64,000 bases of DNA from the NCBI GenBank assembly GCA_021234155.1, contig JAJEKV010000014.1, positions 17,346,618 through 17,410,617 of the forward strand. The letters run 5' to 3'. The translations under genes were made by a program, and so were the position numbers. This DNA is from Isoetes taiwanensis. Taxonomy: Eukaryota > Streptophyta > Lycopodiopsida > Isoetales > Isoetaceae. This document shows positions 46,798-56,135 of this stretch, piece by piece; position 1 is the first letter of the stretch; each line of letters opens with the position of its first letter. The notes beneath the pieces are model-generated. The model saw only the letters and a program-made list of their open reading frames with translations, searched no databases and had not been told where the DNA came from.

Positions 46798-48182
46798 CGG
46801 TGCTTCGATCGGCTCCCGAAACTAACTCGAGCCGCCAATCGGGTTCGCCCAAGCGAACCCGTCGGATTCGCCCAGGCGGACCCGCAAATGACGTGGTGGG
46901 GGCGTCGCCAGGGCGGGATGCCTGCGTGGCGTTGCTACCGGATTCGCCCAAGCGAACCCCAAACCCGGGTTACTCTGACGTATGGCGATCATGTCGGCGG
47001 CAGATGGCGGATCTGCGGATTGTTGCCCCGCCGGTTCGTCCAGCGAACCCATCGGGGGCCACACGGGCAAGACGGCGAATGGCAGAGCATTATGGCAGAG
47101 CATTGATTGTGCCCTGCCTGGCGGGGCTAGCACATCGAATTTTTTCCTGTTCAATCCAACCTGAATCTGCCTCTTCGCCAGATTGCTCTGTTTTTAACCT
47201 CGCGAGCCCAAAGTCTGCAATTTTCGCATTCAATCCTTGATCCAACAACACATTACTGGGCTTCACATCGTAGTGAATCACTGGCGGATCGCATTTTGAA
47301 TGCAAAAAATCAAGCGCTTGTGCCAAATCAAGCATAATCCCAAATCTGGTCTCCCAATTTAAGGCCTGATACAAATCGCCCACATCAAACAACAATTCCC
47401 CGCAGTTCGGGCGATCCATATATTCATAAACCAGCAATTTCTTACCATTTGAATCCTCGGAAGAGCAAAATCCGATCAAACCCACAACGAATTTTGAAGT
47501 CCCAATTCTTTGCATGATAGAAAGTTCGTTTTGGAACTCTCTTTTGCCCTGAATCGAGCTTGCATCAAGCTTCTTTACTGCTACAAGCTGCCCGTTTGGA
47601 AGAATCCCTTTATATACACACCCAAATCTGCCCTGCCCGAGCTTCCTGGCGCTGCTAAATCACGCCGTAGATGCTTTTAATTCTCTGTAGCTGAATTTTC
47701 TGATCCGAACAAACGGATTCAAAGGAGTAGGATGGTCCAAAGGGGTGGTTTTATGAGATTTATACTTGAAATAGAGTGCCAGAATGATAGAAATTAGGAT
47801 CATAACAGCGGCCAAACCTGCGGCAATAGAGAGCCCGATTATCAGAGCCTGTTTGTTTGAATGATGAACTGATGGACGAACTGTTACATCTGTATATTGC
47901 AAAAAACTCTGGTGGGTTCGCTTGGGCGAACCCGGTAGAGCAATAATTAACCGCCTGGACCGCCTGGCAGCGCCTGCCATTGGCCATCCGCCTGCCATAC
48001 ACCTGAGTAACCCGGGTTTGGGGTTCGCTTGGGCGAACCCGATAGCAACGCCATGCAGGCATCCCGCCCCCGCGACGCCCCCGCCACGTCATTTGCGGGT
48101 TCGCCTGGGCGAATTTTTGGGGTTCGCTTGGGCGAACCCGCTTGGTCTGACAAGTCAGTTTCGGGAGCCAATAAAGTGGGCG
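46798..48182. mobile_element. Pack-MULE (Mutator-like) with 9-bp target duplication, inside SET exon
   Basis: The 9-bp direct repeat TTTGCGACA occurs at 46,789-46,797 and 48,183-48,191 and is part of the host codons for C-R-K. Both ends, read inward, have 13 bases and then GGCTCCCGAAACT, and they stay similar for about 180-300 bp. That is the long-TIR, 9-bp duplication signature of MULEs. The TIRs carry several palindromes of the form GGGTTCGCCCAAGCGAACCC (46,841; 46,864; 46,940; 47,033; 47,914; 48,021; 48,097; 48,120). Between the TIRs lies a captured receptor-kinase fragment and no transposase. Non-autonomous. Confidence 0.85.
47095..47900 (-). pseudogene. Captured receptor-like kinase fragment (At4g25390-like)
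   Basis: Minus strand, all one frame. A transmembrane segment LIIGLSIAAGLAAVMILISI, the juxtamembrane FVRIRKFSYRELKASTA, then a TGA at 47,660-47,662. The kinase N-lobe follows: KLGQGRFGCVYKGILPNGQL and VAVKKLD, with the catalytic loop VIHYDVKPSNVLLD (Tyr in place of Arg of HRD) and IADFGLARLK. The fragment stops shortly after DFG at the MULE TIR, so the activation segment and C-lobe are missing. No ectodomain is present. The best family match from memory is the plant At4g25390/At5g51770 group with the motif HxDxKPSNVLLD. No intron is visible in the captured piece. Confidence 0.78.
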
Positions 48183-49402
48183 TTTGCGACATGCATCTAA
48201 GACGTACTGCATCAACAAGCACACAAATAAGAAGTATAATCTTTTGCAACAATATCCTAAATGACGAAATCTTTCGAACATGGTCATTAAGATTAAAGAG
48301 AAAAGTGGAATTTTTCCGATGGTAAATCTTCCCTCGTTTATCGCCTTCCCGATGCGATATAAGTTCTCCAGTATAATCTCCAAGATATTCGTGTTTATTG
48401 ATTGGGCTCTGTTTGCAATAAGTGCACATTAGAAACTAAAAATTAATCAAAGCTGAATCCGAATTTTACATTAAAAAATGCTCCCCATCCAGCAACATCA
48501 GATCTTCCCAAAAGAACCTGAAGACAATTACTGCATCTGAAACATGAGCATGGACACTGATAAAATAGAATAATAAGATTCTCAAACATCTCCCATGTGG
48601 GTTCCCCCATGGATCACCATTCCTTTCCTACCATGGAGTTGCTATATGTGTTTCTGCTTACAACGCACAATACCTTCTATTGTTGCTTCAAAAACAACTT
48701 CATGTTATGGCATTGATAATCTTCACCTCGCGGGGAGGATGTCCCAACATCCCATCTCCACATCTACACATGCAGAGAATTAACAGTAAATTACATCTCA
48801 CATATAAGCTTTATTCACCATTATTTTTCCACACTTCAATGTAGTCTGAAATAACAATATGTAATAAGATAAGAATCTTACCCAACCCAGAAATTTCTAC
48901 AAACATTTAGATCACACTCCCTGCCAGCAGCAAAGCAGGGGCACTGTCTATTGCAACACTGACTCTTAGCACAATGACAGCCTCTGAAGCAGTTCTTGCA
49001 TCCATTCGAGCAACTATAACAAGCCTCCACAAAAGAATAAATGGCATTGGAATACCATCGGATAAAAAATGCTCCCTATAATTGGGTTCTTACCCACAAT
49101 ATTTTTCATAACATGTGCCATTCCGTAAACAAGAGCATTGTTTTCCACATATAAACAGGCATGAGCATGGATAAATTGCTTGCAAGGCTGGTCTTTGCTA
49201 TCTGCCACTCTCTTCCTGATCAATGGATTGCCTGAGCTGACTTCCAAGTGTTTTCAGCCTACGAACCCTTCCTCTCCTTCGGCCATTGTAAATCCTAGAT
49301 CTTGACTGGGTGTCTAGTTCCTACATGTAGAAAGCAACACTCATTCACCAGCTAGTACTATTAGACTACTCGTGCAAAACACAGTGTAAACAATTGCTAA
49401 CA

Positions 49403-50588
49403 GACTCTTATGTTTTTTTTTTTGTTGAAAGCTAGAGTTATATTTATAAAATAAAAGGTATAGTGAGACTAAAAGATAAGATGCCCCAGAAGAGGCATGA
49501 GCTCAAGGCTCCCATGTTGGACCAAGGCCCTCTAGTTATTGGGGGCAAAGCTGCCCATATCCTCCATCCAAGAGCACTTAAAATACTGATAGAACCCATG
49601 AGAAGATCCTAGTCTGTCCAGTGATTTGTCGTAATTACGGCCCCATTTCCTGATATGGGAGATTGCCATAAGCGCCACTTCGTGGTTGAAAACGTTTTTA
49701 ATTTTGGTGGTGGAGATAGTTTGCCCGCCCAATGCAACTGAGCAGCGGTGCTTCCACACTGCCCATAAGGCCAAGCAAGTGATGGAGTACCCAATTTTGT
49801 CCGTATGAGCCATGCCGATCTCAGGCCAGTGCAGCTGGGTCCTGTCTAGTTGTAGGAGAGGTGCTACCAAAATTCTCTCACCTTGGGGCAGAAGAACAGA
49901 TGCCCAATGGTTTCTACTTCTCCACATAAAAGTGGGCATTGAGTGTCAGTCACTATTTTCCTTTTGAGCAGCCACGTTTTGGTAGCTAGGCCACAACGCC
50001 AAGTGAGCCACATAAAGAGCTGCACTCTTCTGGAGCAGTATGAGGTCCAGCATTTCCTCAATTGCACAAGTAGTTCGTTTGTAGTGAGATTGATGCCTGT
50101 AGGGACTGTGGGCAGATCATCATCTGCTAACAATGTATATACTCCTCTCACAGAGTAAGCAAACTTGCCATTTAGCAACCAGACTTCCTCGGGGCCTTCT
50201 TCTCCTGAAATCATGCTCACCTCATTAAGTATTTTGCTGTGCACCATTCTGTCAGAATGTGTACCACCAAGCAGATTTTTTATGCTAGTCCATGACCTCC
50301 AACAATCTCGATCTGGATCCCATATGTGCTTCAAATGTGTGATGCCAGCAGCTTCCCATTTGGTGCAGATCCTAGGATGCATTAATGCAAGGGGATAATC
50401 CACTTGTGGGCTCACCATTGGGCTCCAGAATATGGGCAGATTACCAGCTTGCCAAGTCGGTTGGGCAGGCTTGAAGCAATCCTTGACATCTTGCCAGGCT
50501 TCTAGAATTCTGCGCATGATGGCAGAGGTGCCCGGTGCAAGTTTGTAGTCATTAAAACACGCTGACTTGCATGCTGACTCTTATGTTT
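49403..50588 (-). mobile_element. 5'-truncated LINE with 13-bp target duplication, in the E(z) locus
   Basis: Flanked by GACTCTTATGTTT at 49,403-49,415 and 50,576-50,588. The poly(A) tail appears as T-run at 49,413-49,423. The coding remnant from 50,517 downward is the C-terminus of LINE ORF2: WDPDRDCWRSWTSIKNLLGG, WLLNGKFAYSVRGVYTLLAD, and a zf-RVT domain VQLFMWLTWRCGLATKTWLL, TQCPLLCGEVETIGHLFFCP. A frameshift near 49,900 leads to ITCLALWAVWKHRCSVALGG and the end FAPNN. It lacks RT and endonuclease. Sequence is much better kept than in the LINE at 9.5 kb, so the insertion is probably younger. Confidence 0.85.
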
Positions 50589-51349
50589 CACTCACCAATT
50601 CTCCAAACTTTGACTTCTCGATTATACAATATGCAATCTTGACCTGTTGGCCGCTCTATAGAGGCTAGCAGCCTCATGTGCATACATATATTCTCCAACT
50701 TCTATACAGCTCTCTAGTCCTCTTAGCAAATTCCGAGCAATCATACAGCTGTACTAAATTTATCATTATGGAAAATTAAAATTAGCCACTTCAAGAACTT
50801 TAACATTCAATAATAAAACTAATCAACCAAAAAGTGTCTCATTCTAGTATAGTGAATTGGTTTCCTAAACATGAACATTTTCGTTAATTATCGCCTAAAA
50901 CTTAGCAAGAATTATTCTTATAATATCTAAAGCGTATATTTTGATCAAAAAGCCACTTACCAATTGATAGAGAAGCACAAGTTAACTAAAAAATATACCT
51001 GTTTCTATCAAAATTTTGGAGTCCTTTCTCGTATAATCCCTTCTCCAAAGTGCTCCAGTTACTACCTTTTAGATTACTTGGTGGTGGCAAGTCCCTCCTT
51101 TAAACTACCATCTTTCTGAGTATCTTGTGTAGCTATGTATGACTAAGTGCAGGATTAAAATATGTATGATTACGTGCAGAATAGAATAGTGTTTTGATAA
51201 TACTGTGCATTTATTTTCAAACACTATTCTATGTGAAAATCGTTGTGAAGGAATAAAAAATTCCAATTAGCATGCAATTAAAGAAAACTAGAAGGAAAAA
51301 TATGTACTTACCACAACAGATTCCCCGCAATTTGGTGGTTGATGTGATA
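50589..51349. other. AT-rich interval between LINE and P450 fragment
   Basis: No coding sequence recognised. It could be intron of the E(z) locus or intergenic; upstream E(z) exons were looked for and not found. Confidence 0.3.
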
Positions 51350-52140
51350 CGTATCTTGAGGCTAAAGTAGAGTGTCGAGAAACCTCTGGTTCTGATTTGG
51401 TTTGTGGCTTGAAACGGGAGCATTGACCACAGAATTCATGCCATATTTGATGCTTCGAACCAGCTTCTCGAATCCCTGGTGGTCCAATTTATGAAGAAAG
51501 GGAATAAACTGCCCAATATTGAAGAGGCTAGCAAGGCGCATGAGATCAGCGGTGATGCTACGAATTTCCTGCGAGGATCATTCTGAACATAGAGTTTGCC
51601 CAGAACCATCTCAGACATATTATTGATGACAACGTTCCAGAGGAGATGCCTGTGAGAAATTGGGTCCCTGGAATTGGAAACTCTGTTTTGGATCTCTTGG
51701 ACGAGTTTGGAGACCTCGAGAAGGCGGGCCTCGCGAAATTTCTTGAGGCTTCCGGTGGAGAGGAGCTCTGTGTCGGAGATTTTTCGAGCAGTGGTCCATT
51801 CCAGGCTCAGGGGAGCCCAGACCATATCGTAACTGGAGGCGTTCAAGATCTGGGCGATCATGTTGGGAGGCCTGGAACTGAGGACATGATCCTGAGAGCT
51901 TCGCTAACCAGAGAAGCATTCAAAAATACGACGTTGGGGTACATGCCCAAATTCACGAGCCGTATTTTTTAGCCCATTCTGCAAAGCACTTGTACCCGGA
52001 GGCCTGAGGCTGAGCATACTCCCCACAATCGGAAGCCTGGCCGGCCCCCGCGATAGCTTTGGCCCCTTCCTTTTCTGCACCGTTTTGCTCCATATCCACC
52101 ATAGCAGCACTGCCCCTGCTAGGCATGAAATCCATCCCAT
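51350..52140 (-). pseudogene. Cytochrome P450, N-terminal half, frameshifted
   Basis: Starts MGWISCLAGAVLLWWIW (membrane anchor), then GPARLPIVGSMLSLRPPGTS (the proline-rich hinge and following strand). The frame then shifts to KCFAEWAKKYGS, again to NLGMYPNVVFLNASLVSEAL, and again to MVWAPLSLEWTTARKISDTE, LLSTGSLKKFREARLLEVSK and RHLLWNVVINNMSEMVLGKL (C-helix region). A last shift gives QGFEKLVRSIKYGMNSVVNA. It ends near a possible donor at about 51,310. The I-helix, ExxR and heme-binding Cys are absent. The pattern is plant A-type (CYP71-clan like), but the family is not assigned. Dead. Confidence 0.78.
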
Positions 52141-52199
52141 CGCTCCTCAAGCTCCTCAATCTCAGCTTTGAGTTCTTCAATATTTCATGTTTCAAATAC

Positions 52200-52888
52200 A
52201 GTGTAAGTATCAGGGCCAGCGCAGTCTACCTTGCCAGTTAGCCGGTTCCAACATCTGCGATCCAAAACGTAAGTGACCGCTAGTTTACAGGGAACTTTGA
52301 AGTAGTTACCGACATATCCTAGGTATATTCCAGTATATACTTAAAATATATCAGAAACCCCATGAGCAAGGGCTTGCCCTCTTAGGGGCAACCCAAAAAT
52401 CAACAATAAATCGAGAGTCTATATCTCAAAGAACAAACTAGTTTGTGTGTCTGTTCATCCCTTCCTCACAACATATCATATTTGGATAAGTTTTGTTACA
52501 TCTTGAAGACTATCAGACTTAATACCATGTTTATGAAGAAAGGCCAAGATGCTAAAGAGTTGACAATAAACCAGAGATGCCAGAAAAGTGGCAGTTTGCC
52601 CATCCTTAATTTGGAACTTTGGAAGCTATCTCTAAGTGCAAGGATAACAGAACCCTTTCAAGCATAAAATAGACCAAAACCATGCAACATATATAAGTCG
52701 CATTTAATTAAAGTGGGTCAAATCTCGAATTTTGGGACTCGGACTGAAAATGGGACTCATACTACAGAAAAAAATTCTGAATTGATTGCTTGAATAGAAT
52801 TACACATCACACACAAAGAATTGGGTTACTTGTTTTCCTCATAAATTTTACAAACCACTAGTTGAGAAAGTTTTCAAGCTTCTCAATA
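52200..52888. other. Intergenic, no gene seen
   Basis: AT-rich, no coding or repeat features recognised. Confidence 0.35.
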
Positions 52889-53245
52889 TTATCTACTCTC
52901 ATACAATGATATAGCATGGAGGTTGCTCATGGCTTTGTCCATCTCCCTTTTTGGGATCTTGTGTGTGTTGTCCTTTGCAATGTGAGAACTTGGATATGAC
53001 CATACCACACACTCCACCAATTCCCTCCTTTGAGGATCAGCATGATTTGCCCTCCACTTCTTCTCCCAGCAGTCGGTGTATTGCTCCTTCAAGTTGCCCT
53101 TCTTGTGTCTTCCAATGGGCTCCCAATATTGAATTTGGAATCCAGGACGCAACTCCTCTCCATCAGCCATAGTGGTGGTTACATCAGAGAGTGCCACCCC
53201 TAACCATATTGGACAATCCTCATCATCAGGCCTTACTAGCACAAA
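52889..53245 (-). CDS. C-terminal module of transposase-like protein, after an in-frame TAA
   Basis: In the same frame as the 655-residue core and separated from it only by the TAA at 53,246-53,248. It reads FVLVRPDDEDCPIWLGVALS, GFQIQYWEPIG, ELVECVVWSYPSSH and ends AISLYESR. The hydrophobic and aromatic spacing (FVLV...WLGVAL...IQYWEP) looks like a small beta-rich chromo/BAH-like reader fold, but this is a guess. It is clearly protein coding in character and has no good ATG of its own near its start. Confidence 0.6.
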   Translation of the reverse strand, partial: FVLVRPDDEDCPIWLGVALSDVTTTMADGEELRPGFQIQYWEPIGRHKKGNLKEQYTDCWEKKWRANHADPQRRELVECVVWSYPSSHIAKDNTHKIPKREMDKAMSNLHAISLYESR

Positions 53246-55213
53246 TTATCCTTCCTTGATGTCCTCAAAGGGATCCCACTCAGGAAGATCAAACCACTTC
53301 TGCTTTGAGGCCTTACTTCGCACAAACCACTTGGAACCTTTGTTAGGACCCAAGTGAACATTCTTAGACGTGCTTGCTCCTTGAGAACCCTCCCATCTGG
53401 ACTCTGACAAGAACCCATCTCTCAGCTCCCTCCCACATGGTTGTTCAGTTTCTAAGCATGTCACAACTTTCTCCCAGTACTTGATTAGGGAGTCCATGTG
53501 ATTTTTCTTAAGAGTGGAGGTGTGCTTTCCATTTCGAACATCATCCCAGTGCGTTATATAATCCTTGATGCCCTTTACTAGTTGGCTAGAGTCTTTAACA
53601 GTCTTGAAGGGAGGTAGTGGTTTTGGCTGCCCTTTAGGAATGAGAACTTCCCCAGCAGCACCCCGTTGCCACAACTCGATTCCTTGTACAGGCATCCACA
53701 ACTTGTCACCTAGTCTCCACTTATATTGCATGATTGGTATTCCATCCCTAACCCAAAACTTGAACTGAAGTGGCTTTGTGTGTCCTGTCAACTGATCCTT
53801 ACCATCTAGCAAGTATCCCTCGACAAATGATTTCCAATCTGCAACTTCATCCATCAAGAAAGCCATTGGGTTTAGGTCAATGCAGCTCTCAAACACATCC
53901 ATTAGTTCAGGGAGACTAGTCATGTTTTCTCTCTTGAGCTTGGTGGAGAAAGTTCCAAAGAATGCATCTATATCATCATGCGTATGCCCAACCATCATGA
54001 ATCCCACTTTCACAACTTTGAATACTCCCACTGCTGTCAAGTATGACATTGCCCCAAACATCCATCTATTCTTGTTTTCTTTCCAACAGTTGTCCAATTG
54101 AACACATAGCTCCTCTGGCAGTTGTTTCTCAAGTAAGGGGAAATCATCCCAAGTCCTCTTTGATTCACTGGACACCTTGGATGTGAGCTTTTTTATCTGC
54201 CTTTGGTAACAAAGCGGTTGATCATCCATTAAAGCCTCAAAAATGGGTGCTGATGAGGAATACCTCCTCCCTTCTATCGATCCTTTCTCTAGTGTTCTCA
54301 AGCACTTGAAAATAGAGCTCACATGGAAGTTTGGATCATCCCTCCATAGATCAAGCACAAAATGACCATAGGTCCCAGTTCCATGACCATGTGTTAAGAC
54401 ACCCGCCCGACTTACTTTCATCTGAAAAGCGTTTTGACAGCGCTTGGGTAAAGGATCTAGCTTTGGCAAGAAAGTCTTGTGTTGGTCCATCTTATCATGA
54501 ATTATACACAAAAATCTGTCAGGCTGCATCTGAGAAAATGTTCTCCACTGCCAATACAACTGTCTACATGATATTTGGTCCCTTTGGTGATCTGCAAATT
54601 GCTCCCTAATTGCCATTCTTTCTTTCTCTATTGCAGTTGATGCAAGTGTATCCTTGAGTTGAATGCAAGTGTTGCACTTTGAGAATGACATGTGTTGCAG
54701 GACGCTCACGTCTGAGAAGTGAGTGCTCCATAACTTGCTGAAATGTGATTGAGAAAGAGGCCTACCTCCAGTAGTTTCTAGGATGGAGTTGACCTCTTTA
54801 AGGCACTCTTTTTGGATATAGTGTTGTGGCAACACCCTTTGCACCACTCGCACACCGTGCTCGTTCACCTTCGACTTGTGGGGCATAGATTGAGACATGT
54901 ATCTCACAAAGCTCTCGAAGACTGCAATGGCCTTGAGAGTGTTTGCTCTAGGTTTCAAAGTGAGTGCATTGCCATGTTGGAACAAACTGTGCCCTTTTCT
55001 AACCTGCTCCCAGTATCTGTAAAATGAAGACTTGTTCACGCCAAGAATCCATCTCAATGCTCTCATACATACCTTTAGGCCCCTCAATTGATATAGTAAC
55101 CTTCCTGTATCTTCATCATAGCTGGAATTTCTACACAAGGAGTAGATGAAATTAATCCTATCTTTCTGAAGCTGTCCAATGTATTGGGACCTTATCTGCA
55201 CGAGGTCATCCAC
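53246..55213 (-). CDS. DDE-like transposon protein core (DUF7869-type)
   Basis: 655 codons, uninterrupted. It resembles the family I know as DUF7869, large proteins of unknown function in plants and animals that look transposon derived. Order: an N-terminal helical part, a Cys pair SKCNTC (180-183), CIIHDKMDQHKTFLPKL (Asp240/243), then CVQLDNCWKENKNRWMFG (Asp374, Glu379) and MMVGHTHDDIDAFFGTFS (His410/412, Asp413/414/416). Acidic residues in these strand-like contexts suggest an RNase H-fold DDE nuclease, but that is inference. The same frame continues in both directions past TAA codons (55,250-55,252 and 53,246-53,248), so the core is probably the middle of a 978-codon protein. No terminal inverted repeats or target duplication were found. 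Confidence 0.7.
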   Translation of the reverse strand: MDDLVQIRSQYIGQLQKDRINFIYSLCRNSSYDEDTGRLLYQLRGLKVCMRALRWILGVNKSSFYRYWEQVRKGHSLFQHGNALTLKPRANTLKAIAVFESFVRYMSQSMPHKSKVNEHGVRVVQRVLPQHYIQKECLKEVNSILETTGGRPLSQSHFSKLWSTHFSDVSVLQHMSFSKCNTCIQLKDTLASTAIEKERMAIREQFADHQRDQISCRQLYWQWRTFSQMQPDRFLCIIHDKMDQHKTFLPKLDPLPKRCQNAFQMKVSRAGVLTHGHGTGTYGHFVLDLWRDDPNFHVSSIFKCLRTLEKGSIEGRRYSSSAPIFEALMDDQPLCYQRQIKKLTSKVSSESKRTWDDFPLLEKQLPEELCVQLDNCWKENKNRWMFGAMSYLTAVGVFKVVKVGFMMVGHTHDDIDAFFGTFSTKLKRENMTSLPELMDVFESCIDLNPMAFLMDEVADWKSFVEGYLLDGKDQLTGHTKPLQFKFWVRDGIPIMQYKWRLGDKLWMPVQGIELWQRGAAGEVLIPKGQPKPLPPFKTVKDSSQLVKGIKDYITHWDDVRNGKHTSTLKKNHMDSLIKYWEKVVTCLETEQPCGRELRDGFLSESRWEGSQGASTSKNVHLGPNKGSKWFVRSKASKQKWFDLPEWDPFEDIKEG

Positions 55214-55249
55214 ACTGTACTGGACTGTGCAATCTAGGTTGCAACACTC

Positions 55250-55822
55250 TTATCCCCTAATTGCCTCTAGGTTTTCTCTGGTTGGGGCCATACTTTCCAT
55301 CCTTTCTAAATATTTGTCACTTCTAGGCCTCTTGGGCACCCTTGGCTGCCTTTTATGAAAAATATAGCGCCTCTTTCTTGTGATCAAAGGATGCTCATCC
55401 ACCACCAAATCTTCCACATGGCCTGGGGTGGGCCTTGGGGTATGTAGTTCAGTAGGGCATTCCAAACTATCACCATTCTTTTGTGCAATATATCTAATTG
55501 GCCATCTTAACTGTGTTTGGGACTCCAACAACCCAGAGCACACAATGCAATCACTAGAGCTTCCCTGGGACATGATTGTATCAACTTGGATAAGAAGCTT
55601 CACAATGCCAACTCCAAGATGATCATCTCCCAACCTTTCATCATTCACACTATCAAAAGGATCAATTGCAGTTATGATGCCCTCTGCAAATACTGTCTCG
55701 TTGCAAGGGTGCAACAACAAGCAGGCCATCTTCCTCCATTGGAGCCTAGGGCAATGTCCTGTGCTGGGCTTCCTTGGCTCCATTTTGCTCATCTCACATG
55801 CTCCCTGAATGAAAGAGCACAC
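55250..55822 (-). CDS. N-terminal module of transposase-like protein, ends at in-frame TAA
   Basis: 190 codons in the same frame as the core. Contains KMACLLLHPCNETVFAEGII, DERLGDDHLGVGIVKLLIQV and LRWPIRYI, a layout like the DUF8039-type domain often found in plant transposon proteins. A basic stretch (RKRRYIFHKRQPRVPKRPRS) looks like a nuclear localisation signal. The last codons are AIRG then TAA. Past the TAA the frame reads ECCNLDCTVQYSVDDL, a Cys-rich start that this family usually has just before its helical region, so the TAA probably interrupts one protein. Confidence 0.6.
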   Translation of the reverse strand: MCSFIQGACEMSKMEPRKPSTGHCPRLQWRKMACLLLHPCNETVFAEGIITAIDPFDSVNDERLGDDHLGVGIVKLLIQVDTIMSQGSSSDCIVCSGLLESQTQLRWPIRYIAQKNGDSLECPTELHTPRPTPGHVEDLVVDEHPLITRKRRYIFHKRQPRVPKRPRSDKYLERMESMAPTRENLEAIRG

Positions 55823-55825
55823 ATT

Positions 55826-56135
55826 AAAACCATATACAACAATTTAAACCATTAAATCCATTTAAACCACTTAAACCATTTAAACCACATAGAACCATGA
55901 AAAACATTACAACCATATAACCATTAAAAACATTAAAACCATATAACCATTAAAAACATTAGAACACTATAACCATATAACCATGTAACCATTATAACCA
56001 TTAACCATTAGAACCATTAACCATTAAAAACATTATAACCATTAACCATTAAAACCATTAACCATTATTAACATTATAACCATTAATAACCACTAACAAT
56101 TAAAACCATTGTAAACATATAACTATTAAAAACAT
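55826..56135. repeat. (AACCAT)n-type microsatellite, degenerate
   Basis: About 310 bp of ACCATT, AACCAT, AAAAACATT and ATAACCATTA units. Lies directly upstream of the start of the minus-strand transposase-like frame. Confidence 0.85.

Larger units (their letters stand above)
46482..49309 (-). pseudogene. Enhancer-of-zeste (CLF/SWN-type) histone H3K27 methyltransferase, C-terminal half, disrupted
   Basis: Polycomb PRC2 catalytic subunit, C-terminal exons. About 49,309-49,094: VRRLK, SGNPLIRKRVADSKDQPCKQ, then PCSCLFICGKQCSCLRNGTC in a shifted frame (pre-CXC). 49,024-48,882: the CXC domain, SCSNGCKNCFRGCHCAKSQC and NRQCPCFAAGRECDLNVCRN. 48,536-48,470: VLLGRSDVAGWGAF. 48,408-48,280: INKHEYLGDYTGELISHREG and DKRGKIYHRKNSTFLFNLND (SET start). 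48,206-48,192 plus 46,797-46,735: YVLDACRK, split by a 1.4-kb Pack-MULE, then [18 protein letters not shown]. 46,662-46,482: VGIFAKEKIEAGEELFYDYS and the usual GRxxK-type end, GRAQKTA. Intron borders are kept, so this is no retrocopy. Single-base losses occur near 49,240, 49,190 and 46,625. The N-terminal half (SANT region) is not seen. This copy cannot encode an active enzyme. Confidence 0.88.

Noticed and set aside
46800-46860. Assembly misjoin as an explanation for the split E(z) SET exon
   Set aside because: The exact 9-bp duplication and symmetric inverted ends are what a transposon makes; a misjoin would not give them.
46762-47240. Overlapping plus- and minus-strand open frames in GC-rich DNA at both MULE ends
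   Set aside because: They are by-products of the GC-rich palindromic TIRs; the TSD and TIR structure explains the sequence.
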